This document shows positions 52,453-60,569 of a stretch of 62,481 bases of DNA, piece after piece (position 1 is the stretch's first letter; each line of letters starts with the position of its first letter). The notes under the pieces are model-generated. The model saw only the letters and a program-made list of their open reading frames with translations, was not told where the DNA came from and ran no database searches. Source of the stretch: an uncultured Treponema sp. (GTDB taxonomy: Bacteria > Spirochaetota > Spirochaetia > Treponematales > Treponemataceae); assembly GCA_947167345.1 (NCBI GenBank), contig CAMVHR010000014.1:1-62481 (forward strand). The letters run 5' to 3'. The position numbers were made by a program, and so were the translations under genes.

Positions 52453-53491
52453 GATTCGTAACCTCCAAAATACCAGCGTTTTCCATTGCCTGCTCAGACG
52501 GAACACTAAGTCTCAGGCTTTCAGACGCAGTTCTAATATTATCAAGCTCATTCTGCTTTACTATAAACCAGCAGACAAGAGGGCATTCCGTAAAAGGATA
52601 CAAATGAAACAGCCGGTACGCCTTGCGCACGTATTCCTTTCTGCTTACATTATAAATCCATCTGGGATCAACATTCCAAACGACACCTTCTTCATGAGGA
52701 TTCAGCAAATCCACATGCTTCCAGTCCTTCCATGATTCCCAGTTATCAGTTTCCCAGTCAATGACCTTAAGGGCATCCTGAATAAAAATGTCCTTTCGGG
52801 AACGCTCGTCAGAAGAATATGCCAGATGAGATACTATTTCATCCCTGCCCATTCCGTAGTAAATCTTAAGCCGCAATGCCCACAATACATTGTCAAGGCA
52901 TATTTTCTTAAAAAACAAATCCTTGACAACAGGCCTACACGAAGCCTTTATTTTACTGCAGGAATTCCACAGTTCACGAATATATGTACTGTCAATACGA
53001 TAATCATTCTTCTGCTGTTCAGAAACCAACGGAACCTTATTATACCACGAAAGTGCAGAACCTGCAGTCATTTCTTCAATTTTTGGCCATTTATCATAAT
53101 GAATGAAATTAAAAGGAGAAACATCGGCTATTTCAGGCATCTTCTCTTCCCTAAAGCACAATGCAGCCCCTATTTCCTTAAGGTTTTCATACTCATAGGA
53201 ATGAAGAAGCGTCGCATAAATATCTGATGGAGACGAATAATTATTTATTAATGATTTAAATTCTGCAATAAACTTTTTCTGGGCTTCTGCTTCAAGAGCC
53301 TTGGCAAGCAAAGTTTCAGGGATGACAGGCACTTCAGTTTCAAAAACCAGTCCCCACAATTCCTGCAATGTATGCACATTAAAAAGACGTACAGCCCGAG
53401 ATCCTACAAAAGATTTTGCAAGCATTCCACTCGCCTTTGAGTAAACGTAAGCATCTGCTGCAGACTTATCCATTGCCATACGCAGCCTCAC
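52445..53491 (-). CDS. atpC: V/A-type ATPase subunit C (AC39-like)
   Basis: 348 residues counted from GTG 53491, which overlaps the preceding stop; ATGs at 53479 and 53473 are alternative starts. Helix-rich, with AYVYSKASGMLAKSFVG at the N-terminus and three repeated Y-E-N/LRLKIYYGM elements typical of subunit C. It links the central rotor (D/F) to the membrane ring. The large C-terminal segment rich in Trp is unusual, but the position in the operon leaves little doubt. Confidence 0.82.
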   Translation of the reverse strand: MRLRMAMDKSAADAYVYSKASGMLAKSFVGSRAVRLFNVHTLQELWGLVFETEVPVIPETLLAKALEAEAQKKFIAEFKSLINNYSSPSDIYATLLHSYEYENLKEIGAALCFREEKMPEIADVSPFNFIHYDKWPKIEEMTAGSALSWYNKVPLVSEQQKNDYRIDSTYIRELWNSCSKIKASCRPVVKDLFFKKICLDNVLWALRLKIYYGMGRDEIVSHLAYSSDERSRKDIFIQDALKVIDWETDNWESWKDWKHVDLLNPHEEGVVWNVDPRWIYNVSRKEYVRKAYRLFHLYPFTECPLVCWFIVKQNELDNIRTASESLRLSVPSEQAMENAGILEVTNHV

Positions 53492-53793
53492 GCAAACAAG
53501 AGCTTTTGCAACAAAGTGTTAAATGATTCTTTATCTTTAGGAGTTGAATCAAGAGACTGAACGTACTCAGAGAAGACACTCTTCTGCTCATCATCAATAG
53601 CTTCGCGCCTTGCAGACTCATTAGCCTCAAGCTTTTCAGCAAACTTTGCATAAGTAGTTTTAAATTCGGACTCAGCCTTAGCACGGGCCTCTGAAATTAT
53701 TACATCTGCCTTTTTCTGGGCTTCATTAACAAGTTGAGATGCATCAGCTTCAACCTCCAAAAGATGTTGAATTGCATTCATTTCTTCTGTCAT
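53488..53793 (-). CDS. V/A-type ATPase small stalk subunit (G/H-like)
   Basis: 101 residues from ATG 53793 with AGGAG upstream. One long amphipathic helix with heptads (LLEVEADASQLVNEAQKKAD) followed by a short C-terminal part. It should pair with subunit E as the stator coiled coil. It is the first gene of the ATPase operon, read from the promoter at 53814-53841. Confidence 0.85.
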   Translation of the reverse strand: MTEEMNAIQHLLEVEADASQLVNEAQKKADVIISEARAKAESEFKTTYAKFAEKLEANESARREAIDDEQKSVFSEYVQSLDSTPKDKESFNTLLQKLLFA

Positions 53794-53813
53794 GTCAGAC
53801 TCCTGTATTACCA

Positions 53814-53841
53814 ATTATAAAGCATTATTCAGAAAAAGCAA
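53814..53841 (-). promoter_or_regulatory. Promoter of the V/A-ATPase operon
   Basis: TTGCTT (53841-53836), 16-bp spacer, TATAAT (53819-53814), then a leader of about 15 nt with AGGAG before ATG 53793. Confidence 0.6.
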
Positions 53842-53869
53842 ATTAAAAGGCATTTTTTTTCAATCAGAT

Positions 53870-54325
53870 TTAATAAAAAGATTTTCCCAATAAGTTATAG
53901 ACATCATCAGATATCTTGCAGTCAGAAAGATTCTGTAAAAACGAAGGATTTTCAAGTTTAAAAGAAAGCTCTTTCAACACTTCCAGATGAAGAGCATCTT
54001 CTATGGAATTGCAGATTAGCATAAAAACAAAGTGAACAGGCTTTCCGTCAAGGGAATCATAATCAATTCCGTTTCTTGAAATTCCAATCGAGCCTGCAAC
54101 ACCTCGAACAGTATCTATCCTACAGTGGGGAACTGCGACAGAATGAATGATACCGGTAGTCATTTTTGATTCACGCTCAGCCAAGGCAGAAAGAGCTTCT
54201 TCCCTGTTAATATCCGGCTGAACATTAACAATAGCCTGCAGCATTTCTTCAAAAAGCTCTTCCTTTTCCGTACTTTCTAAATCAGGAATGATACTTTGGC
54301 GAGAAAAAACTTGCTGCAGATTCAT
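53870..54325 (-). CDS. PTS EIIA-type (PtsN-like) protein
   Basis: 151 residues of the fructose/nitrogen EIIA fold: phosphorylatable His in VAVPHCRID, plus ALAERESKMTTGI and HLEVLKELSFKL. In organisms with an incomplete PTS such proteins act as regulators rather than sugar transporters; no EIIBC gene is near. It follows secG by 13 bp. Confidence 0.88.
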   Translation of the reverse strand: MNLQQVFSRQSIIPDLESTEKEELFEEMLQAIVNVQPDINREEALSALAERESKMTTGIIHSVAVPHCRIDTVRGVAGSIGISRNGIDYDSLDGKPVHFVFMLICNSIEDALHLEVLKELSFKLENPSFLQNLSDCKISDDVYNLLGKSFY

Positions 54326-54338
54326 CTATGCCTCTCTG

Positions 54339-54683
54339 TTATTTAGTCTCAGGCTCAATACTGTCAAGCCAAGAACCGGATTCAGCTGAAGACTCAACGT
54401 TGCTTTCCTGTTCCTGAACAGCCGTCTTTCCTAAATCAGCACCCCTATCAGAGGTCTTATTCAAAAGGGCAAGTCCAAATGTCAAAACAAAGAACAATGC
54501 AGTAAAAATACCAGTTGCCTTTGAAAGTACGCTAGCTGAATGTGCTCCGAATGCAGCAGACTGACCACCACCAAACACACCGCCCATACCGTTATTATCT
54601 TCATTCTGAATAAGAACCATCAAAATCAAAAGAACGCAGATAATCACAAATGCAACAAACAATATTGTCTTTACAATATCCAT
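54339..54683 (-). CDS. secG: Protein translocase subunit SecG
   Basis: 114 residues from ATG 54683 (GGAG 9 nt upstream). Two membrane helices (about 3-22 and 53-72) around the SecG signature QNEDNNGMGGVFGGGQSAAFG, and a Ser/Glu-rich C-terminal tail longer than usual. It helps SecYE move proteins across the inner membrane. Confidence 0.93.
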   Translation of the reverse strand: MDIVKTILFVAFVIICVLLILMVLIQNEDNNGMGGVFGGGQSAAFGAHSASVLSKATGIFTALFFVLTFGLALLNKTSDRGADLGKTAVQEQESNVESSAESGSWLDSIEPETK

Positions 54684-54714
54684 TTTTTCATACTCCAAAA
54701 ATTTAAGTCCTATA

Positions 54715-54743
54715 ATATTACATTAATAAGTTTATTTAGTCAA
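54715..54743 (-). promoter_or_regulatory. Promoter of secG
   Basis: TTGACT (54743-54738), 17-bp spacer, TAATAT (54720-54715), about 25 nt before the secG start. Confidence 0.65.
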
Positions 54744-54796
54744 TTGAATTTATTTTCATTTCAGAGACATCACATTTTTAGAGGTTCCCTTTTGCA

Positions 54797-54907
54797 ATGA
54801 AGCATGGTAATCACGAGCAGATTGCTAAGGCTGAGGGGATACCGCTTGAAAAAATCGAGGAGCAGGCTGCAAAGTTGGCAAAAGAGACAACTTTGCAAGA
54901 GATGTAG
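54797..54907 (+). CDS. Short charged reading frame, possibly a gene remnant
   Basis: 36 codons from ATG 54797 (begins MKHGNHEQIAKAEGI, ends TTLQEM). It is helical and Glu/Lys/Ala rich, and the only coding-like piece in the 54744-54960 gap. No family recognised and no neighbours on its strand. It may be the tail of a lost gene. Confidence 0.2.
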   Translation: MKHGNHEQIAKAEGIPLEKIEEQAAKLAKETTLQEM

Positions 54908-54960
54908 GGAACACTATGCAACAATGTCAGCCTCTATACAAAGAATCAGCTCTCGCAGAC

Positions 54961-54986
54961 AAAAAAGGACTGTCTTTACGACAGCC
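54961..54986 (-). terminator. Terminator of tpiA
   Basis: On the minus strand GGCTGTC, loop GTAAA, GACAGTCC (one bulge) and then TTTTTT, 24 bp beyond the tpiA stop. Confidence 0.7.
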
Positions 54987-55009
54987 CTCTTGGAAATTAC
55001 ACGCAGAAT

Positions 55010-55759
55010 TTACAATTCACAAATTGGAACGAATGTTTCTGCCTTAAGTGAAGCACCACCAATAAGGCCACCGTCAATATCCGGCTGTGCAAGAAGTTCC
55101 TTTGCGTTAGAAGCCTTCATTGAACCACCATACTGGATGATTACTTCATCAGCAACCTTCTGGTTGTACAGTTTTGCAATGTATCCGCGGATAAACTTAT
55201 GAATAGCCTGAGCATCTTCTGGAGTAGCAGTCTTGCCAGTACCGATTGCCCATACAGGTTCATAAGCAATTGTAACATTCTTCATCTGCTCTTCTGTAAC
55301 ACCTGCAAGCCCAGCACTCAACTGGAATGCACAAACCTGCTCAGCCTCACCAGCCTCTCGTTCTGCAAGAAGCTCGCCAATACACAAGTCAACTTCAAGA
55401 CCGTCATTCAAAGCCTTGCGTACTTTCTTGTTAATCAGCTCATCAGACTCACCAATTTCATGGCGGCGTTCTGAATGACCAAGAATTACACACTTGCAAC
55501 CAATGTCCTTGAGCATTGTTGTTGAAACTTCGCCAGTGTGAGCTCCGTTTGATGTTGCAGCACAATCCTGTGCAGCAAGAATAATGTTTGAACCTTTTAC
55601 AACCTGTGCTACTGCATCAAGATAAACAAAAGGAACACCAATCATGAATTTATTAGTCTTTCCCTTAAGCTGCTCAACCAAATCCTTAGCAAGAGCTACA
55701 GCTTCTGCCTTAGATGTATTCATTTTCCAGTTACCGGCAATATAATGTGTACGTGCCAT
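55010..55759 (-). CDS. tpiA: Triosephosphate isomerase
   Basis: 249 residues from ATG 55759 (MARTHYIAGNWKMN), with AAGGAG upstream. All hallmarks are present: N/K in AGNWKMN, catalytic His in ILGHSERR, catalytic Glu in AYEPVWAIGTG, and IQYGGSMKASN. It interconverts dihydroxyacetone phosphate and glyceraldehyde 3-phosphate. Single-gene unit with its own promoter and terminator. Confidence 0.98.
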   Translation of the reverse strand: MARTHYIAGNWKMNTSKAEAVALAKDLVEQLKGKTNKFMIGVPFVYLDAVAQVVKGSNIILAAQDCAATSNGAHTGEVSTTMLKDIGCKCVILGHSERRHEIGESDELINKKVRKALNDGLEVDLCIGELLAEREAGEAEQVCAFQLSAGLAGVTEEQMKNVTIAYEPVWAIGTGKTATPEDAQAIHKFIRGYIAKLYNQKVADEVIIQYGGSMKASNAKELLAQPDIDGGLIGGASLKAETFVPICEL

Positions 55760-55794
55760 ATATGACTCCTTAAAAAGTACTTTTATACACAAAC

Positions 55795-55823
55795 ATATTA
55801 CCGAAACAACTGAAAATTTTCAA
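55795..55823 (-). promoter_or_regulatory. Promoter of tpiA
   Basis: TTGAAA (55823-55818), 17-bp spacer, TAATAT (55800-55795), about 35 nt before ATG 55759. Confidence 0.6.
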
Positions 55824-55851
55824 CACAGTATGTTTCAAAACAGTAAACTTT

Positions 55852-56544
55852 TTAAGAATTGCTGACCATAAGACCACCGTGAAAATAACACTCGTAGACT
55901 TTTTTGTCATGAAAGAATATTTCCTCGTAGCCCTGAAACCAGCTGAAGTCGCCGTTGACGCTGCACTTGTAGATAAACTCTCCGTCTTCGTAATGCTCAG
56001 GGCCGCGGTAAGGCATTTTACAGTCGGCGTGCCGGAGTGCGTCCTTTAAGAAGTTTCCGCTAAAGTCTTTGGAAAGAACGCGACCAAGATAATTCATGGC
56101 GTAAAGGGCTTTACCGCTTTTCCAAACAGCTTCTTCTCCCGCGAACTGCTCGCCGCCAACATAAGTGTCGTGGTAAACGTAGTCGCCATTTTGATAGTGA
56201 AAGTCGTGGGAATCGAGCCGTGTTGATTCAACTTCGTTCATAAACGCCGCATAAGTATTTACGTTTGCCTCAAGGCGAAATTGAATGATCTCTTCAATGT
56301 TTGCACCGGTTCCTGCGTCAGCATCCGATGCAAGACTTTTAATGCACTCACCGTCGCGAACAAGATAATCCACCGTTACGTTCATCAAATTGCTGATTTG
56401 AATCAGGTTTGAAATGTCAGGATAAGCCTGTCCGCTCTCCCATTTTGCAACCGCCTGACGAGACACATTAAGTTTTTCTGCAAGAGCTTCCTGCGTAAGT
56501 CCTTTGTTCTTTCGCAATACTGCAAGTTTTTCTGAAAAAATCAT
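55852..56544 (-). CDS. XRE-family regulator with DUF5680 domain
   Basis: 230 residues. Helix-turn-helix at 5-60 (LRKNKGLTQEALAEKLNVSR, AVAKWESGQAYPD). The C-terminal domain (about 85-230) has YRGPEHYEDGEFIYKCSVNGD, WFQGYEEIFF and VYECYFHGGL, matching DUF5680, a domain found mainly behind such regulators in firmicutes and treponemes. Ligand unknown. It sits at the edge of the GNAT gene group, which it may regulate. Confidence 0.88.
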   Translation of the reverse strand: MIFSEKLAVLRKNKGLTQEALAEKLNVSRQAVAKWESGQAYPDISNLIQISNLMNVTVDYLVRDGECIKSLASDADAGTGANIEEIIQFRLEANVNTYAAFMNEVESTRLDSHDFHYQNGDYVYHDTYVGGEQFAGEEAVWKSGKALYAMNYLGRVLSKDFSGNFLKDALRHADCKMPYRGPEHYEDGEFIYKCSVNGDFSWFQGYEEIFFHDKKVYECYFHGGLMVSNS

Positions 56545-56615
56545 TTTACACTCCTTTTAAAAACATCATGACAGAAGAACTTACAACTCACAACCAACTG
56601 GCGGTGGCAATTTTG

Positions 56616-56702
56616 TTACTTTTGGTTGCGCAGATTTAACCGCATGTCCTCATATTTTTGCATTCTGTTCTCAAAGCCGAATTTTTTGTAGAGGTGAAAC
56701 AG
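56616..56702 (-). pseudogene. C-terminal remnant of a GNAT acetyltransferase
   Basis: The minus strand reads LFHLYKKFGFENRMQKYEDM followed by RLNLRNQK and a stop. This is the typical last strand and helix of a GNAT enzyme, with no N-terminal part. It is joined out of frame to the cyclase fragment upstream. Confidence 0.65.
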
Positions 56703-56911
56703 TTCAAATCAACATGATCGATTGTTTTCCCATCAGCATAAAAATGAAAGGGAGCATCAACGTGAGTTCCATAGTGTGCACACATTTTAAAGGCAGTCAG
56801 ATTGCAGACATCGCCTTTTTCAATGCTGAGAATTCTGAATCTTTCCGGGCTTGGATCTCCAGGGTAAACAGCACTTCCAAAAACTTCTTGTGAAATATCT
56901 TAAATTTTCAT
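56703..56911 (-). pseudogene. N-terminal remnant of a cyclase/kynurenine-formamidase-like protein
   Basis: From ATG 56911 the minus strand reads MKI, a stop codon, then DISQEVFGSAVYPGDPSPE, GDVCNLTAFKMCAHYGTHVD and APFHFYADGKTID. The HxGTHxDAPxH motif is the metal site of the cyclase family. The gene is broken by the stop at codon 4 and cut off after about 65 codons, where GNAT sequence takes over. Confidence 0.75.
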
Positions 56912-56934
56912 GAGCTACACCCATTTATTTTCTT

Positions 56935-57381
56935 TTATTTAACACTTTTAAATAAACTCACGTGCTTTTCAAGGTTTGTAAAGCCGTTCTTTGTGTAAAA
57001 CTTAAACGAAGGCTTGTCTATGTCGGTCTGAAGAAAAACGCCTGCAACCCCCAGTTTCTTTATGTCATCTTCAATCATTTTCATAAATCGGCTTCCGATA
57101 CCCTGTCCTTGAAAATCTTTTGATACGCAAAATTCATCTATGTTATAGTTGGCACCTTCCCACCAGTGACGGATTGAACCAAACGAAATTGCAGAAAGTT
57201 TTCCGTCAATCAAAAGACCGTAATTGAGAGAATTGTAGGCACCGGAAACTTCCTTGATGTATTCCATCAGTATCTTCTGATCGCTCCAGTCATCATTCCA
57301 GGGGTCACCACCAAAAGCTTTCTTGTAAAGTTGAGCAGCTTCTTCAAGATAGCTTGAATCAAGTCTTATAAATTCTTCCAT
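56935..57381 (-). CDS. GNAT-family N-acetyltransferase
   Basis: 148 residues from ATG 57381, with GGAG just upstream inside the previous stop. GNAT fold: beta-strand ISFGSIRHWW, IDEFCVSKDFQGQGIGSRFM with the acetyl-CoA pyrophosphate loop Q/R-x2-G-x-G, and the end GFTNLEKHVSLFK. Substrate unknown. Starts 1 nt after the second GNAT gene, so co-translated. Confidence 0.87.
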   Translation of the reverse strand: MEEFIRLDSSYLEEAAQLYKKAFGGDPWNDDWSDQKILMEYIKEVSGAYNSLNYGLLIDGKLSAISFGSIRHWWEGANYNIDEFCVSKDFQGQGIGSRFMKMIEDDIKKLGVAGVFLQTDIDKPSFKFYTKNGFTNLEKHVSLFKSVK

Positions 57382-57382
57382 T

Positions 57383-57844
57383 TTATTCTCCGGTCGGAAC
57401 AGCCGCATTCAGGCTTTTGTTACGGTAATTGAGGTTTGTGCGAAGTGAATATCCCATCTTTTCCCAGAAGGCGTTTGCTTTGTCGTTGTCCTTGAACACA
57501 AGCCCAAAAGCTTTTGTAATTCCTTCATTTTTAAGTGCCTCCTCCGCCTTTGCAACAAGGCTCCTTGCAATTCCCATTCGCTGAAAATCAGGATGCACAC
57601 AAAGATGATGAATGATTGCCCTTCTTCCGTCATGACCTGTCAAAATCGCACCGACAATTTTTCCGCCGCTTGTCGCCGCAAAGCATGAGGTTGGATTTCT
57701 CTCCATATAGCGTGTAATTCCTTCGCGACTGTCGTCCACAGGATTTAGAGCACGTTTTGTCTGCTCAACCTGATTCCATAATTTCCACAGTTCGTCATAG
57801 TCTGATGAGGAAAGGGGTTTATAGATGATTTCATTTGCTTTCAT
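57383..57844 (-). CDS. GNAT-family N-acetyltransferase
   Basis: 153 residues. Strand IVGAILTGHDGRRAIIHHLCVHPDFQRMGIARSLV includes the acetyl-CoA loop QRMGIA. The helix KANAFWEKMGYSLR and strand TNLNYRNKSL complete the fold. Middle of three GNAT genes. Substrate cannot be inferred. Confidence 0.88.
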   Translation of the reverse strand: MKANEIIYKPLSSSDYDELWKLWNQVEQTKRALNPVDDSREGITRYMERNPTSCFAATSGGKIVGAILTGHDGRRAIIHHLCVHPDFQRMGIARSLVAKAEEALKNEGITKAFGLVFKDNDKANAFWEKMGYSLRTNLNYRNKSLNAAVPTGE

Positions 57845-57861
57845 TTCACAACTCCAGTTTT

Positions 57862-58311
57862 TTAAATCGAAAGATTCATTCCTTCGCGATTGTCGCTGAA
57901 TCCCAAACTCTTATAAAGAGGATGTCCCATTTCAGTCGCATCCAAACTGATTTCCGTTACACCGCGAGATTTTGCTTCTTCAATTAAAAACTGAACCATC
58001 ATTTTTCCTACCCCCAGTCTGCGGAACGCCTCCCTTGTGTAGACGTTCATAAGATGCGCCCTCTTTCCTGTAGGATGATCAAATGTCGGCATGACACTGA
58101 TGTAGCTCAGGCTTGCGCAACCTGCAATTTTATCTTGCTCCATCGCAAAGACAGTCGTCTGGTCTCCACTCAAAAAATATTCACGGCTGCATTCGACAAG
58201 CGTTTTATCAAAAACAGCATCCGACTTTACGTTGTTTACAACCCGTAGCATTTCAAGGCGAATTCTCATCAAGGCATCTATGTCACTTGCGTTTGTCTTT
58301 TTTATCTCCAT
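57862..58311 (-). CDS. GNAT-family N-acetyltransferase
   Basis: 149 residues. Acetyl-CoA loop FRRLGVGKMM after NVYTREA, then SLDATEMGHPLYKSLGF. First of three tandem GNAT genes, 17 bp before the second. AAGGAG-like AGGAGAT lies upstream of ATG 58311. Confidence 0.88.
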   Translation of the reverse strand: MEIKKTNASDIDALMRIRLEMLRVVNNVKSDAVFDKTLVECSREYFLSGDQTTVFAMEQDKIAGCASLSYISVMPTFDHPTGKRAHLMNVYTREAFRRLGVGKMMVQFLIEEAKSRGVTEISLDATEMGHPLYKSLGFSDNREGMNLSI

Positions 58312-58369
58312 AACTTACATCTCCTTGTACATCAAATGAATAGCAAAAATTTATGCCAAGACAAGCACT

Positions 58370-58462
58370 CTTCTCTTCCCCTGGATAATCAAGTTGCAAT
58401 TCCCTTGTTTTTTATCTTGTCTAAAACTTCGCACATGGTCGTACCTCCCTCAGCCACATTAA
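58370..58462 (-). repeat. Partial duplicate of the Rpn-family gene
   Basis: 93 bp here closely match 58768-58860 inside the Rpn-like gene (same length, few substitutions). No frame runs through the copy, so it is a remnant of a second Rpn-like gene downstream of the first. Confidence 0.75.
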
Positions 58463-58597
58463 TAATAAGTCATGACGCAACCAGTTAAGCTTTTACGACA
58501 CAATTACTTAGGAAAAACCTAAAAACTTTCTACAACGTGTTAAAATGATTGGAAATATTACTTCGCCGTTTAAGCGAGCTTGAAGATAATGCAGAAG

Positions 58598-59430
58598 TTA
58601 CTCACTCAACAGTCCTTCATCTTCAAGTAACTGCTGAAGATACTCTCTGTCTGTAGATGCCCTGCGCAGGTCTTCCATGCGGTTCTCCTCCAACAAGCGG
58701 TTAATGAGTGCCTGAGTAGATGCAACTCCTGTAAGTAAACCTTCTTTTCTTCCTGTCGCCAGACCTTCTTTTCTTCCTCTGGCTAATCCTGTTGCAATTC
58801 CCCTGTTTTCTACCTTGTCTAAAACTTCACACATGGTCGTACCTCCCTCCGCCACATTAAGCGGTATCTGTATATCTGCAAACCTTCTGTCTTTCGTCAA
58901 TACTGACATCAACTGCAAAACCTCATGTACATGGCGGATTGTCTCCCTTGACGGCTCGTAATCCCGGTTTATCCTCATGCGCACAAAATAATCTGCTACA
59001 ATCCTAAAGTCGCTCTTGAACTTCCTCACTGTCTCTGGTTCCAGCCATGCTATCTCAAACACATTCACCCTGTAGTCGTTGACATACGGCTTCAGTTCCT
59101 CTGGTACATTGAAGCACTCCAAGAGGCTTCTGTGTTTGTTCCACCTTTCCATGCCGAAGTACAGCACCAGTGTCACTATCGGATAGCGCACCTTGCACAC
59201 TTTGCTGTCTCTGCTGTCCTTATCCGCCCTTCTTTCCAGAACTTCGCTACGTCTCGCTCCTGCTCGTGGAGCTTTCCGCCGTCAGCCTTGTACTGCGACA
59301 GCGGCATCGCGTCTGTAAGCTCCTCTTCCTTTACAAGTTCCCTTCCGTCAAAAAGCAGAACGTTCACTATGTCGCAGAATACATCGTTGTATGCTTCTAG
59401 CGTCTTTTCCGCTATGTCCTTTTCTCCCAT
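58598..59430 (-). pseudogene. Rpn-family PD-(D/E)XK nuclease/transposase-like gene, broken
   Basis: The N-terminal part (59430 down to about 59200) reads MGEKDIAEKTLEAYNDVFCD, FDGRELVKEEELTDAMPL and FWKEGRIR. The C-terminal part (from about 59194) continues in another frame with RYPIVTLVLYFGMERWNKHR, and ends with the Gly/Arg/Lys repeats GLARGRKEGLATGRKEGLLTG. The segment between, which in relatives holds the PD-(D/E)XK core, is lost along with the frame. The domain family is firm; the gene is inactive as it stands. Confidence 0.85.
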
Positions 59431-59544
59431 ACATAATCATTATAGGTCGTGCAAGGCGATTTTTCAAGAGATTCACGTCAAAGCAAGCCATCTGCGGTTT
59501 TCGCCATACTCGTAAAAATCCATTGTATTCGTAACCATCCATTA

Positions 59545-60465
59545 TCAAAAATCACATAAATCTATAGGAATCCGCACGGGAATAGTTTTAGGAGGAACTG
59601 TATTTGGAATGACATTCTTGTATTTTTCAGGCATAGGTTCTTCCTGATTTTTTAGCCAATCCAAAAACTCCTCTTCGATCAACGTAAGGTTATTTACTTC
59701 ATCAACAATATCACGATAGTTTATCAACAGAAAATCTACTTTCTTACATGTAAAAAGCTTGTTAAGCTTTTCGTATTTTTCTTTAAATGAATCGCCATAT
59801 GGTTGTTTGTCATTTGCAAAAGAAATTGCATTTTCACTTGCCACAAGGGATTTGTTCCCCCTGATAAAGTCATAGGTTACTGCCATTGAAGAATTTGTAC
59901 GTTCAATAAAATCTGCAAGAACTGTCGAAAAAAGTCTGCTGTTCATGATATATGCAAGAAAATGCAACAGGAAGAGTCCCGTGCACAGTATGCCAGCAGA
60001 GATACTTTTGCAATACATTATGACGACTATTATTACATTTTGGACAATCAGAAACATCGTATATATGTTATAAGGTGCAATCACATTCATGATGGTATCT
60101 ATGGAATTATCCAATAGATTAGAAAAAAATCCCTCACCTTTGCTTTTTATGTAAAAAGGGTTTTGATGCAGAATGGAATTCATTATGTGCAGTTGCAAAA
60201 CATTTTTTGCCTTGATTTGCTCTCGCCCATATATGAAGGATACAATACTTTGCAGAACAAATGATACTACGTAGAGAGATGCCGCCACAAACAGATACGT
60301 AGATTCAAAGAGACCTCTTTGTACACCATCTATGAACTTTTCTGCAAAAAAAGGCAAAATCATATTTGACAGCTTTAAAAGCGAAAATAGGCAGGATGTC
60401 GCAAAAAGAACAGCCGTCAGTTTTTTTCCGACTGATTTCTTTAGGAAACGAATTAAATTTGACAT
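59545..60465 (-). pseudogene. Truncated ABC exporter permease with foreign C-terminus
   Basis: Start taken at ATG 60465 (MSNLIRFLKKSVG); ATG 60516 is possible. About 230 residues form the first four to five helices of an ABC exporter membrane domain (LPFFAEKFIDGV, IYGREQIKAKNVLQLH, SILHQNPFY). No ATP-binding domain follows. The last about 60 residues (from DEVNNLTLIEEEFLDWL to IPIDLCDF) do not look like an ABC protein and probably belong to another gene joined by deletion. It follows the complete ABC gene by about 100 bp. Confidence 0.7.
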
Positions 60466-60569
60466 ATCAAGAGTCTCTCTTGCAAATAGTTGCCCCATAC
60501 GGTGGAGCCTGTTCATTCTTCATCTTACAATATAATCCTACTGCGGCAAGCAATTGTTCATGAATACCA

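Noticed and set aside
54804-55202. 132-codon frame overlapping the end of tpiA
   Set aside because: Most of it is antisense to tpiA and its terminator; no coding features.
56935-58311. GNAT genes as integron cassettes
   Set aside because: Gaps of 1-17 bp leave no room for recombination sites between them.
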